Positions 45,930-55,979 of a stretch of DNA of 64,000 nt are shown piece after piece (position 1 is the first letter of the stretch; each line of letters opens with the position of its first letter). Origin of the DNA: Candidatus Albibeggiatoa sp. nov. NOAA (lineage in GTDB: Bacteria; Pseudomonadota; Gammaproteobacteria; Beggiatoales; Beggiatoaceae). Location: NCBI GenBank assembly GCA_025800385.1, contig JAOXRS010000073.1, forward strand, positions 27,662 to 91,661. The letters are read 5' to 3'. The position numbers and the translations under genes are program-made. A model generated the notes under the pieces. That model saw nothing but the letters and a program-made list of their open reading frames with translations. It made no database searches and had not been told where the DNA came from.

Positions 45930-47765
45930 TTATGAGGATGACTTCTTCTTACGTTGAGCAGCTCGTGTTTGTGCTAATTCTTGCTTGCGCTCTCTTTTCT
46001 CTTTTCGTTTGAAGTAATGATAAAGCTTATACGCCCCACCTCGTTTAATTGTGCTTTGGGCGGGTTCAATGATAGGGCAACCTGTAGCATAGATTTTCAT
46101 GTTTTCTTGATCTTCCTCTTTATAATGCTCAAATAACGGCATTAGAGGTTCTAAACTCATAATTTCTTCATTTTTAGATAAATCTAAATAAGTCAGGCTA
46201 GACAAAGTATTTAACGGCGTGAGATCAGTAATTTGATTTCTGGAAAGATTCAACACGGTTAAGTTAGTTAAATTCGATAGTGCCGAAATATCAGTAACTT
46301 GATTGAGTCTGACATCCAAATGAGTGAGCTTAACTAAAGCGGACAAGGGTGAAATATTGACCAGCTGATTTTTAGATAACTCTAACTTTGTTAAATTTTT
46401 CAAACTTCCCAAAGCAGAAAGGTCAGTGAATTTATTTTTAGATAAGTTCAAATCCATCAACCCTTTGCAGTTAGATAAAGTTGAAAGATCATTGACTTTA
46501 TTATTCGATAGATTCAAGGTGATTAAACCTTTTAAATTAGCTAAAGGTGAAACATCAATAATCTGGTTATTTGACAAATCTAGCTCTGGTAAAAATAGTT
46601 TAGGGGCTGAGTGAGATAAAGTAGCAAGTGGTGAAATATCAACGATTTTGTTTTTTGTCAGCTTTAAAGACGTTAAGCTAGCTAAATCTTTTAAAGAGGA
46701 AATATCTTTAATTTTGTTGTTATCTAAGTGTAAAGAGGCTAAAGAAGTTAAGTTGGCTAAAGGGGAAATATTAACGACCTCATTCTCAGATAAGTCTAAA
46801 TAAGTCAAGGATGTCAAGTTAGCTAAAGAAGAAATATCATTTAATTTATTGCGACGCAACTTTAAAGAAGTGAGGGAAGTTAAATTAGCTAAAGGTGATA
46901 TATCATCTATATCATTTGATGATAATTTTAAAAAGGTTAAAGAAGTCAAATTTGCTAAAGGCGATATATTATCTATGTGATTAGCCCATAGATTCAAAGA
47001 AGTTAAGGAGTTTAAACTAGCTAAGGCTGAAATATCCTTGACCCAATTATAGCCTAAGTCTAAATAAGTTAAATGACTTAAGTTTGCTAAAGCTGAAACA
47101 TCAATTATATTATTATGATATAAATTTAAATCAGTAAGATTGATTAACTCAGCCAAAGGTGAAATATCAATTGTTTTATAACCATTGTTGTCATTTCTTA
47201 GGCTTAAATGGGTAAGATTAGTTAACTGAGATAATGTTGTAAAATCATTTGCATGGCCGTATTCCTCAAGATTTAAAAAAGTCAAACTGGTTAAGCCCGC
47301 TAATGGAGTAAAATCAGGCAGCCGATTATTAGCTAAGCTTAAATGTGTGAGCTTGGTTAAGTTTGCTAAAGATGACAGGCCTATCAATGGATGATGATTA
47401 TTGTCTAAAGATAAATGTGTTAAATTAGACAGTGCAGCTAAAGGCGAGACATCAACAATGCTTTGATCTGATAATATCAATGTTTTTAAAGCAGTTAAAC
47501 GCGAAATGTCATTAGGGATGCGTTTGATTTCATTCAATTTAGGTTGCGGGTTAGGTTTCTCATCATTCAAATAGTCATACCAATGCCGTTTAAATGTTCT
47601 CTGTTTTATATCCCATTGGCAATTTTGGCCTAATATCAACTCCTCTAACCAATCCAGCTCAAATAACTCAGGTGGTAGCTTAGTTAAACCGCAATTATCT
47701 AAATTTAAGGAAGTCGAGCGGTTTTGTTTGGCTTCTGCAATAAGTTGTAATGCCACTTTAGACAT
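45930..47765 (-). CDS. Cytoplasmic SDS22-type LRR protein C (611 aa)
   Basis: Starts MSKVALQLIAEAKQNRSTSL. The segment after the cap (residues 50-90, WDIKQRTFKRHWYDYLNDEK) is variable between paralogues. About twenty 22-residue LRRs follow (ISPLANLTSLTSLKL). It ends CPIIEPAQSTIKRGGAYKLY then HYFKRKEKRERKQELAQTRA and a Lys/Ser tail. The tail is almost the same as that of protein E, supporting duplication of a two-gene unit. Confidence 0.87.
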   Translation of the reverse strand: MSKVALQLIAEAKQNRSTSLNLDNCGLTKLPPELFELDWLEELILGQNCQWDIKQRTFKRHWYDYLNDEKPNPQPKLNEIKRIPNDISRLTALKTLILSDQSIVDVSPLAALSNLTHLSLDNNHHPLIGLSSLANLTKLTHLSLANNRLPDFTPLAGLTSLTFLNLEEYGHANDFTTLSQLTNLTHLSLRNDNNGYKTIDISPLAELINLTDLNLYHNNIIDVSALANLSHLTYLDLGYNWVKDISALASLNSLTSLNLWANHIDNISPLANLTSLTFLKLSSNDIDDISPLANLTSLTSLKLRRNKLNDISSLANLTSLTYLDLSENEVVNISPLANLTSLASLHLDNNKIKDISSLKDLASLTSLKLTKNKIVDISPLATLSHSAPKLFLPELDLSNNQIIDVSPLANLKGLITLNLSNNKVNDLSTLSNCKGLMDLNLSKNKFTDLSALGSLKNLTKLELSKNQLVNISPLSALVKLTHLDVRLNQVTDISALSNLTNLTVLNLSRNQITDLTPLNTLSSLTYLDLSKNEEIMSLEPLMPLFEHYKEEDQENMKIYATGCPIIEPAQSTIKRGGAYKLYHYFKRKEKRERKQELAQTRAAQRKKKSSS

Positions 47766-47863
47766 AATGTGATTTCCATTTAAAAATATGTTGATTGATA
47801 ACCCACCCTAAAAGAGTGTGTCATCACTTACTCAAAAATACATAATCGCTTATGAAATAAAAA
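47766..47863 (-). repeat. LRR-array spacer, type I (second copy)
   Basis: 98 bases, like 43898-43997 including TCACTTACTCAAAAA and CGCTTATGAAATAAAAAT on the plus strand. Confidence 0.6.
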
Positions 47864-49723
47864 TTATCTTTTCTTGCGTTGAGCAGCCTGTGTTTGAGCA
47901 AGTGCTTGCTTACGCTCCTTTTCTTCTTTTGTTTTGAAATAATGATAAATTTTATATGCTCCACCTCGTTTAATTGTGCTTTGGGCTGGTTCAAAAATAG
48001 GACAACCTAAAATTTTGATGTCCAGATTTTTTTTGTATGCCTCTTTATAGTGCTCAAATAATGGCATTAGAGGTTCTAAACTGGTAATCGCTATATTTTT
48101 AGACAAGTCTAAATAAGTCAGATTAGACAGTGTATTTAATGGCGTGAGGTCAGATATTTGATTTCTGGCAATGTTTAACGCAGCTAAGTTGGTTAAGCTG
48201 GATAAAGGTGAAATATCAGTTAGTTGATTGAGTCTGATATCTAAATCCGTTAAGCGAGTTAAAGCAGATAAAGATGAGATATTGGTTAGCTTATTTTTAG
48301 ATAACTCTAATTTAGTCAAGTTTTGTACAGCCACCAAAGGTTTTAGGTCTGTGAATTTATTGTTGGATAGATTCAAATCTGTGAGATCAGTGAGACCACT
48401 TAAACAAGAAAGATCATTGATTTTGTTATTCGCTAAATTTAAAGAAGTTAAACCTTTTAAATCGGCCAAAGGCGACACATCAATAATCTGGTTATTTGAA
48501 AGGTCTAGCTCTGATGAAATTAACGTAGGAATTGATCGTGCTAGTGTAACAATCGGTGAAATATCGACAATTTTGTTTTGAGTAAATTCCAAATCATTCA
48601 AGTTAGTTAAATGCACTAAAGGTGAAATATCTTTGATTTTATTCTTGTTAATCGATAAAGACTTTAAGGAAGTTAAACAGGCTAAACTTGAAATATTCTG
48701 TATTTTGTTATGGTCAAGCTCTAAACAAGTTAATTTTGTTAAGTTAATCAAGCTTGAAATGTCACTCACCTGATTTTTAAATAAACCCAAATAACTTAGG
48801 TTTGTTAAAGTGGTCAAACTTGAAACATCATTGACTGCATTTTCGTTGAGACGCAGCTCTGTTAAGCGGGTTAGAGTTGCCAATGGTGAAATATCAGTCA
48901 CCTGATTATTTTCTAGGTTTAGAGTAGTTAAGTGGGTTAAAGCCGCTAAAGGTGAAACATCACTGACTTGGTTATTCTCTAAATTTAATTCCGTCAAATT
49001 GGTTAGAGCAGCTAAAGGTGAAACATCACTAACTTCATTGCAATATAAGTTTAAATAAGTGAGGCTAGTGAGCTTGGCTAATGATGAAACATCACAAACA
49101 CCATTGTAGAATGATAAATCTAAATGAGTTAGATTGGTTAAAGTTGCCAAAGGTGATACATCTTTGACCTCATTTCCATCAAGATTTAAATAGACCAGCT
49201 GCGTTAAATTTGCTAATGGCGACACATCATCTATGCAGTGATTGCCATGCAAATCTAAAAAAACCAAATTGGTTAAATTGGCTAATGGCTCGAGATCAAA
49301 CAGCTGGTTTCCAGATAAGCTTAAATGTGTAAGGTTAGTTAAGCCTTCCAATGATGAAACAGTATGCAATGTATAAGCATTACTTGCCAAAGATAAGCGG
49401 GTTAGATTTGGCAAAGCCGCTAAAGATGATACTTCTTCGAGTCTCTGGCTGGATAAAATCAGTGTTTCTAAAGAAGTGAGTCGTGCAATCTCATCAGGAA
49501 CATATGTTAATTGGTTGCGCTCTCCTTGGTTTTGACTACTAAAGCGAACAATGGTTTTGCGTTTTTCATCCCATCGACAATATTCACCTAATATTAATTC
49601 TTCCAGCCAATCCAGTTCAAATAATTCAGGCGGTAATTCAGTTAAGCCACAATTACCTAAATCTAAACGAGTTGAACGGTTTTGCTTGGCTTCTGCAATG
49701 AGTTGCAACGCTAAATCAGACAT
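47864..49723 (-). CDS. Cytoplasmic SDS22-type LRR protein D (619 aa)
   Basis: Starts MSDLALQLIAEAKQNRSTRL. About twenty LRRs with regular VSPLAALTNLTELNLENNQV units. It ends CPIFEPAQSTIKRGGAYKIY then HYFKTKEEKERKQALAQTQA. The LRR consensus and cap match the LRR part of the Roco protein at 3081-5432, but the reading frame stops where ROC would begin. Confidence 0.87.
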   Translation of the reverse strand: MSDLALQLIAEAKQNRSTRLDLGNCGLTELPPELFELDWLEELILGEYCRWDEKRKTIVRFSSQNQGERNQLTYVPDEIARLTSLETLILSSQRLEEVSSLAALPNLTRLSLASNAYTLHTVSSLEGLTNLTHLSLSGNQLFDLEPLANLTNLVFLDLHGNHCIDDVSPLANLTQLVYLNLDGNEVKDVSPLATLTNLTHLDLSFYNGVCDVSSLAKLTSLTYLNLYCNEVSDVSPLAALTNLTELNLENNQVSDVSPLAALTHLTTLNLENNQVTDISPLATLTRLTELRLNENAVNDVSSLTTLTNLSYLGLFKNQVSDISSLINLTKLTCLELDHNKIQNISSLACLTSLKSLSINKNKIKDISPLVHLTNLNDLEFTQNKIVDISPIVTLARSIPTLISSELDLSNNQIIDVSPLADLKGLTSLNLANNKINDLSCLSGLTDLTDLNLSNNKFTDLKPLVAVQNLTKLELSKNKLTNISSLSALTRLTDLDIRLNQLTDISPLSSLTNLAALNIARNQISDLTPLNTLSNLTYLDLSKNIAITSLEPLMPLFEHYKEAYKKNLDIKILGCPIFEPAQSTIKRGGAYKIYHYFKTKEEKERKQALAQTQAAQRKKR

Positions 49724-49807
49724 GATGTTATTTCCATTGAAAAATATATTGATTGATAACCCACCCTAAAAGAGTGAGCCATTATTTACTCAAAAAAGTA
49801 TAAGATT
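49724..49807 (-). repeat. LRR-array spacer, type II (second copy)
   Basis: 84 bases, like 45846-45929, including the GATTTTATGAGGATGA stretch that runs into the 3' end of the neighbouring gene. Confidence 0.6.
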
Positions 49808-51559
49808 TTATGAGGATGATTTCTTCTTACGTTGAGCAGCTCGGGTTTGCGCTACTTCTTGCTTGCGCTCTCTTTTCTCTTTTCTTTTGAAGTAATGGTA
49901 AAGTGTATACGCCCCGCCTCGTTTAATTGTGCTTTGGGCGGGTTCAATAATAGGACAGCCTGAAGCATAGATTTTTATATTTTTTTGGTCTTCCTCTTTG
50001 TAATGTTCAAATAACGGCATCAGAGGTTCTAAACTTGTAATGGCTTCATTCTTAGACAAATCTAAGCAAGTCAAGCGAGACAGATTATTTAACGGCGTGA
50101 GATCAGAGATTTGATTTCTGGCAATATTTAACTCAATTAAGTTAGTTAAGCTGGATAAAGGCGAAATATCGGTTAATTGATTGAATCTGACATCTAAATG
50201 GGTGAGCTTAGCTAAAGCAGTCAAAGGCGAAATATCAACCAACTTATTTTTGGACAACTCTAATTTAGTTAAATCTTTTAAGTGAGCTAGAGTTGAGAGG
50301 TCAGTAAATTTGTTATTTGATAGATTTAAAGAGGTTAAGCCTTTTAATGCTGTCAGAGGCGAAGCATCACATATCTGATTATTTGATAAATCTAATTCAA
50401 CTGGAATAAATTTAGGAGCTGAATGAGCTAATGTGGTTAAAGGTGAAATATCAACGATTTTGTTTTTTGCCAACGCTAAAGAAGTTAAGTTCACTAAATT
50501 TGCTAAAGGGGAAATATCTTTAATTCTGTTGTCATCTAGGCGCAGAGAGGCCAAAGAAATTAAATTGGTTAAAGGTGATGGATTGCTGATTTTATTTTCA
50601 GATAGATTTAAAGACACTAAGGATGTTAAATTGCTTAAAGGAGAAATGCTACTGAGCTTATTCCATGATAGATCTAACGAAGTTAAGGAGGTTAAATTAG
50701 CTAAAGGTGAAATATCAGCTTTCGGATTTCCCCATAAATTCAAAGAAGTCAATGATGTTAAATTAGCTAAAGCTGCAATATTCTCTATTCGATTTGCCTG
50801 TAAACTCAGAGAAGTTAAGGAGGTTAAATTAGCCAAAGCTGAGATATCTTCTATCCAATTATGCCCTAAGTCTAAGTAAGATAAATGAGTTAAATTAGCC
50901 AAGGCTGAAACATCAGTTATTCTATTGCTATTCAAATCTAAATCAACAAGGTTAGTTAGCGTAGCTAAAGCTGAAATATCAAGTATTTTATGAGCATTTA
51001 TATCCTGTAAATTTAAATGCATAAGATTAGTTAACTGAGCTAGCGGTGATATATCATTGAAACTACCATTTTGAAGGTCTAAATAAATGAGATTGGTTAA
51101 ATGGCTTAATGGAGCGATGTTTATTTTCCAATTATCAGATAAATCCAAATGTGTAAGCTTGGTTAAGCCTGCCAAAGGTGAAATATCTCTCAGCAAATCA
51201 CTGTTATCTGTTAAAGATAAATATGTTAAATTGGGCAGTGCTCCTAAAGGTGATACATCCCGTATGCTTTGGCCTGATAGTATCAATGTTTTTAAAGCGG
51301 TTAAGTGTGAAATGTCCTTGGGGATACGTTTTATTCTATTTTTTTGAGGCTGAGGTAGAATGTGACTCTGAACCCAATATCGTCCAAAGTGCCCCAGCTT
51401 TACATCCCATTTATAGTTTTTGCCTAATATTAATTCCTCTAACCAATCCAGTTCAAATAATTCAGGCGGTAATTCTGTTAAGCCACAATTTTCTAAATTT
51501 AAAGAAGTTGAACGATTTTGTTTGGCTTCTGCAATAAGTTGCAACGCTAAATCAGACAT
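49808..51559 (-). CDS. Cytoplasmic SDS22-type LRR protein E (583 aa)
   Basis: Starts MSDLALQLIAEAKQNRSTSL. About nineteen LRRs; the central ones are ISALANLTSLTSLSLQANRI-like. It ends CPIIEPAQSTIKRGGAYTLY then HYFKRKEKRERKQEVAQTRA with a Lys/Ser tail. It closely resembles protein C throughout, apart from one or two missing repeats. Confidence 0.87.
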   Translation of the reverse strand: MSDLALQLIAEAKQNRSTSLNLENCGLTELPPELFELDWLEELILGKNYKWDVKLGHFGRYWVQSHILPQPQKNRIKRIPKDISHLTALKTLILSGQSIRDVSPLGALPNLTYLSLTDNSDLLRDISPLAGLTKLTHLDLSDNWKINIAPLSHLTNLIYLDLQNGSFNDISPLAQLTNLMHLNLQDINAHKILDISALATLTNLVDLDLNSNRITDVSALANLTHLSYLDLGHNWIEDISALANLTSLTSLSLQANRIENIAALANLTSLTSLNLWGNPKADISPLANLTSLTSLDLSWNKLSSISPLSNLTSLVSLNLSENKISNPSPLTNLISLASLRLDDNRIKDISPLANLVNLTSLALAKNKIVDISPLTTLAHSAPKFIPVELDLSNNQICDASPLTALKGLTSLNLSNNKFTDLSTLAHLKDLTKLELSKNKLVDISPLTALAKLTHLDVRFNQLTDISPLSSLTNLIELNIARNQISDLTPLNNLSRLTCLDLSKNEAITSLEPLMPLFEHYKEEDQKNIKIYASGCPIIEPAQSTIKRGGAYTLYHYFKRKEKRERKQEVAQTRAAQRKKKSSS

Positions 51560-51681
51560 TATGCTATTTCCATTAAAAATATGGTATTTGAATGAAATAT
51601 AACATTTAGACGGTATAAACTATAGCTTTATGTCACTTTTATCTAATAAATAGAGAAAACTATTTTTAAAACAAAAGGTAC

Positions 51682-53394
51682 TCAATTTTTTTGTTTGAAG
51701 TAGGCCAGAATTGCAGCATTGCCTTGCTTAATAATGGCTGGTGGAGGATCAGTGATAGTGCAGTCTTCGATGATTAGTCCTGTTTCACTCTCAGAATTAG
51801 TGCTGACTTGTAATCCTTTTTTAATCAAAGGGATAAAATCTTGTAGGCTATGAAGTGCATGATTATCACTGATACTCAATCTTTCCAACTGTGTTAAATA
51901 TGCTAAAACTGAAAAGCCAACTATTTGAATATCATATAAATCTAAGTTAGTAAGCTTGGTTAAAGTAGTTAATGGCGAAATATCACTGATCTTATTATCT
52001 GAAAGGTCTAATGAAGTCAAATTGGTTAAAACAGAAAGCGGCGAAATATTGTTTATTTGATTGCTAGATAAATTTAAAAAGGTTAAACGTGTCAAATTTG
52101 CCAAAGGTTTAATATCATTCAGCTCATTGCAATACAAACGTAAAGCGTTTAGTTGAGCTAGCGATGCCAGTGCAGCAATATCATCTACCTGATTAAACCC
52201 AATATCTAATGTCGTTAAGCCTGTTAAGTTTGATAAAGGTGTGATGTCTCTGATTCGATTATCCGATAAATTTAAATCAGTTAAGCCTGTTAAATCAGCT
52301 AACGGTGAAATATCCCGAACTTGATTATCAAACAAATTTAAATAGGTGAGGTTGGTTAACGTGGCTAACGGTGCGATATTATTCACTCGGTTCTCACCTA
52401 ATAATAAATCGGTTAAGCCAGTTAAATGTGTCAATGCTGAAAGATCATGCACTTTATTGCCATACAAATGCAGAAAAGTGAGATTTGTTAAATGAGCCAG
52501 CGGCGAAATATCATTTATTTTATTAGTTGCTAAATTTAAAGACGTAAGATTTGTTAAAGCAGCCAATGGAGAAACGTCAATTATTTGATTATCCTCAATA
52601 TCTAAAGCCGTTAATTTTGTTAAAGTGCTCAGTGGTGTGACATCATAAATTTGATTATGAAAAAGATTTAAAGTCTCCAAACCTGTTAACACAGATAGAG
52701 ATAAAACATCACTGATTCGATTGCCAAGCACATTTAAACAGGTGAGATTGGTTAAAGTAGCCAATGGCGAAACATCACTGATTTGATTGTAAGGCAACTC
52801 TAAAGAGGTTAAGTTTGTTAAAGTGGATAAAGAGGAAATATCTTTGACTTGATTAAAATCCATTTTTAGATCGGTTAAACGACTTAAAGCGGCTAATGGC
52901 GTAATATCGGTAACCTGATTGCGGGTTAATATCAGCGATGTTAAATTGGTTAAATGCGCCAATGGTGAAATATCACTGATTTCATTGTAATCCAGTCTTA
53001 AAGTCGTAAGCTTAGTTAAGGTTTTTAAAGGCGAAATATCACTAAAGCCATTACCTGAAAGTTCTAAATTTACTAAATTTGTTAACACAGATAAGGGTGA
53101 AATATCATTAAGCCCTTGATGCCAAGCAACCAACCTTTTTAAAGATGTCAAACGTGATAAATCGTCAGCCCGCAAGATGACACAGTTTGGCGCACCTCGA
53201 TTCTGACTTTTGAAACCTACATATTTTTGCTGTTTGTTATCCCAGTTTTGAGCATCACTTAATATCAGTTCTTCCAACCAATCCAATTCAAATAATGTAG
53301 AAGGTAATCGATTTAAATTACAATTTGCTAAATCCAAAGATGTTGAACGGTTTTGTTTTGCCTTTGTGATTAATTTTAGTGCTAACTCAGACAT
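51682..53394 (-). CDS. Cytoplasmic SDS22-type LRR protein F (570 aa)
   Basis: Starts MSELALKLITKAKQNRSTSL and is first in the array. About twenty LRRs (ISPLATLTNLTCLNVLGNRI). The C-terminal part (FIPLIKKGLQVSTNSESETG, CTITDPPPAIIKQGNAAILA, YFKQKN) is closer to the Roco protein and to the pseudogene at 13689-13905 than to proteins A-E, and it lacks the Lys-rich tail. Its leader differs from the A-E spacers but matches that of the pseudogene ending at 55864. Confidence 0.87.
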   Translation of the reverse strand: MSELALKLITKAKQNRSTSLDLANCNLNRLPSTLFELDWLEELILSDAQNWDNKQQKYVGFKSQNRGAPNCVILRADDLSRLTSLKRLVAWHQGLNDISPLSVLTNLVNLELSGNGFSDISPLKTLTKLTTLRLDYNEISDISPLAHLTNLTSLILTRNQVTDITPLAALSRLTDLKMDFNQVKDISSLSTLTNLTSLELPYNQISDVSPLATLTNLTCLNVLGNRISDVLSLSVLTGLETLNLFHNQIYDVTPLSTLTKLTALDIEDNQIIDVSPLAALTNLTSLNLATNKINDISPLAHLTNLTFLHLYGNKVHDLSALTHLTGLTDLLLGENRVNNIAPLATLTNLTYLNLFDNQVRDISPLADLTGLTDLNLSDNRIRDITPLSNLTGLTTLDIGFNQVDDIAALASLAQLNALRLYCNELNDIKPLANLTRLTFLNLSSNQINNISPLSVLTNLTSLDLSDNKISDISPLTTLTKLTNLDLYDIQIVGFSVLAYLTQLERLSISDNHALHSLQDFIPLIKKGLQVSTNSESETGLIIEDCTITDPPPAIIKQGNAAILAYFKQKN

Positions 53395-53531
53395 GGTATT
53401 TTTTTCTAAAACGAAACTGATTTCAGGATAAACAAGATTAAAATATCCTATTCATCCCGTTATCTTCTAAAGAATCAAAAGATTAATTTTTGCATAAAGC
53501 TATATTTCCCATCCTCATTAAAATCCACTCA

Positions 53532-53561
53532 AATCGCTTCAATGCCTTGCATAGCAAATTC
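53532..53561 (-). pseudogene. Scar of an LRR C-terminal cap
   Basis: On the minus strand the sequence reads EFAMQGIEAI then a stop, matching the cap xxQGIxAIxxYF of the secreted LRR family. Only ten codons remain in a 240-base gap with no other gene. Confidence 0.4.
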
Positions 53562-53635
53562 TTCAGTAAAGCTTAACTTACCGCATTATCTTCTTGAGGA
53601 GAAAATAAATTAGACTTGATAATAAATCGGATTTG

Positions 53636-55411
53636 TTATGCTGATTGCTGCATATTTTCTTGCTTGCAATGTTGTAGGCATTCAGTGTAACTCATAATAT
53701 GCCCTTTATAAACTTGCCAATGATCAGTGGTACACATCACATTAATTATTTGTTCTAAATGTATAGGAGAGGACAAGTTAAAGGTACGCTCCAACCCCTG
53801 TTCATACCAATACTTGGCTTTTTGATATTGTGCTAAGGACTGATATACAGCTGCTAAATTATAGTAAGCATCTAATAATGAAGGATTCACCGCGAGAGCT
53901 TGTTGTATTAATTTGATAGCATCTTGATAATATTTTGCTTTATGTGCGATAACACCGAGTAAATGTAAAGCATCAGGTTGGTTTGGAGAATATTGTAAAA
54001 TTTGTCGGCACAATCGTTCAGCAGCCTTTAATTTACCTTCTTGTAACGACTGGGTTGCAATGTTTAAAGCTTGAGAAATTGTTAAAGTTTGACTCTGTTT
54101 TGACGTTGTTGGCGAAGCAGATTGTAATCCCTGTTGTATGCTTTGCTTGACCTTTTTAAGTGAAGTACCTTTTACATAGTCATTATTCTTAACTCGTTCA
54201 ATATCAAATGTATCATCAGATTGTGGAATAGCATAGAAAGAATGTTGATATTTAATAATATTGAAACCCAGAAAGCCTTTTTCTGCGAGTATTGGAGTTG
54301 GAATCAGTTGGGGTATTTTTTGACCTGCTTTTAGGCCAGTCCCATCCGCATAAAAATTCATCTCATTATTCAAGTCAATGCTATCACATTTAATGCAGTA
54401 GTTATAAAATTCACAGGTATGGCATGTGATTGGACTATTTTGCAACTTTTCTCTTATAGTATTTGCCTGTTCTCCATACCAAATTTCTTCAAAAGTTTGC
54501 TCGTAAATATTGCCAATGGTAAATTTCATACAAAGCTGAACTTGACCATCGTAAAGGATTCTTGCATAGGCAAAAGGAGAACGGCACATATGTGCAGCAA
54601 TGGAAAAATCAGGCTTTTCAAGTAAGCTATCTCGAACTTTGGGTGGGATTTGTGACAATGGATTTGCTGATTTGACATAATTACCAACAAAACAATCTGG
54701 ATAAGTTTCACGTAATTTTTTTACCCCAGCAAGCGCAGGTGAGCCAATATTGATTTTACAATTATTCTCAATAATATAACGTGATACTTTTTCCAATTCC
54801 TCATATAAAACTGGCATCGCATAAAGAGGGCTTTCTGCTGTCAGAAGTTCATTACGCAACGTCATAACAATAAATTGAATATGGTCAAAGCCATGCTGTT
54901 CCCAAAATTGGGTAGAGGCAAGCATTTCCTGAATATTTTTCTGTAATATCGTATAGTTAATGTTAAAGCGTGAATTTGAAGATGTTACTGTATTTTTAAA
55001 ATATAAAATGCGTTCTAAGGCTTGTTCATATTTGAGATTGCGACGAATGGACTCACAGGTTTCTTTTGTTATTCCGTCAAATGAAATATCTATATTTGTA
55101 AAATGACAATCTTTTATTTGATCCACTTTTGAAGAGGGAATAACGCTACCATTGGTCGTTAACCATAGATTTGCACCACGTTCAGACAAGCCTTGTGTCA
55201 GCTCGACAAACTGCGGGTGCATAGTTGGTTCATGGGTTGCGCCTAAGATAAGGGCTTTTCCTTTAATATCGCATAAATTTTTAAACAAACGATCAATATC
55301 AATGCGTGTATTAGTGAGCTTTTCATCACTAACATGGCACATAATGCATCTTAAATTACAAGTATGTATGGGTTCTATCTCAATAAGCTCTGGTAAGCTA
55401 AAGTCATTCAT
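53636..55411 (-). CDS. Radical SAM/SPASM protein with C-terminal TPRs
   Basis: 591 residues. The radical SAM cluster motif C18-x3-C22-x2-C25 (HTCNLRCIMC) is followed by the usual core (GATHEPTMHPQF, ANLWLTTNG, IDISFDG). A SPASM-type Cys-rich region lies at about 290-350 (AHMCRSPF, VQLCMKF, CHTCEFYNYCIKC), expected to bind further iron-sulfur clusters. TPRs occupy about 440-560 (LHLLGVIAHKAKYYQDAIKL, LDAYYNLAAVYQSL). SPASM enzymes often modify peptides or proteins, and the TPRs could present the substrate. No small precursor peptide is evident next door; the neighbours are LRR genes. The substrate is unknown. Confidence 0.85.
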   Translation of the reverse strand: MNDFSLPELIEIEPIHTCNLRCIMCHVSDEKLTNTRIDIDRLFKNLCDIKGKALILGATHEPTMHPQFVELTQGLSERGANLWLTTNGSVIPSSKVDQIKDCHFTNIDISFDGITKETCESIRRNLKYEQALERILYFKNTVTSSNSRFNINYTILQKNIQEMLASTQFWEQHGFDHIQFIVMTLRNELLTAESPLYAMPVLYEELEKVSRYIIENNCKINIGSPALAGVKKLRETYPDCFVGNYVKSANPLSQIPPKVRDSLLEKPDFSIAAHMCRSPFAYARILYDGQVQLCMKFTIGNIYEQTFEEIWYGEQANTIREKLQNSPITCHTCEFYNYCIKCDSIDLNNEMNFYADGTGLKAGQKIPQLIPTPILAEKGFLGFNIIKYQHSFYAIPQSDDTFDIERVKNNDYVKGTSLKKVKQSIQQGLQSASPTTSKQSQTLTISQALNIATQSLQEGKLKAAERLCRQILQYSPNQPDALHLLGVIAHKAKYYQDAIKLIQQALAVNPSLLDAYYNLAAVYQSLAQYQKAKYWYEQGLERTFNLSSPIHLEQIINVMCTTDHWQVYKGHIMSYTECLQHCKQENMQQSA

Positions 55412-55544
55412 TGTTTGCCTCCTTAAGTGTGCTACTTAAGCAAAGTAATGATTTCTACATTCATTATTTGAAAAATCAAAATACTCAGACTCTTTAATTT
55501 TAATACATACTTGTAAACAGTTTAAGCATATCATATAGCCTGTT

Positions 55545-55864
55545 GCATGGGGCTGGTTAAGGTCGCTAAAGGTGAAATATCATCAATGTCCTGATAACAA
55601 ACAATTAGTTTTTTTAAACAAATCGACTTCAGCAAATGACGAGATCAGCATGTTAAATGATTTGGTTTGCCCTGATTTTGGATATTAAGTTCTAGCCATT
55701 TTCGTTGCTTTCCATCCTATTCATAGCAATCGCTTAACATCAGCTCTTCCAACCAATTTAACTCAAATAACTCAGATGGAAGTTCATTCAAGCCTCAGTG
55801 ACCTAAATTTAAATGAGTTGAACCGTTTTGCCTCTGCAATTAATGTTAGTGTTAATTCGGACAT
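55545..55864 (-). pseudogene. Decayed cytoplasmic LRR gene
   Basis: Starts like the family (MSELTLTLIAEAKRFNS), then shifts frame to LNELPSELFELNWLEELMLS and stops. Further fragments in other frames (IQNQGKPNH, SLKKLIVCYQD, DISPLATLT) align in order with protein F. Its 5' leader is also nearly that of gene F, so it is a decayed duplicate of F. The rest of the gap (55412-55979) contains only the leader, with its AGGATAAACAAGATTAAAAT word. Confidence 0.75.
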
Positions 55865-55979
55865 GATATTTTTTTCTAAAACAAAACTGGTTTCAGGATA
55901 AACAAGATTAAAATACCCTGTCTATCCCATCATCTGTTTAATTCTATTCAAAAAGCGACAAACTAATTATGTAACAAAA

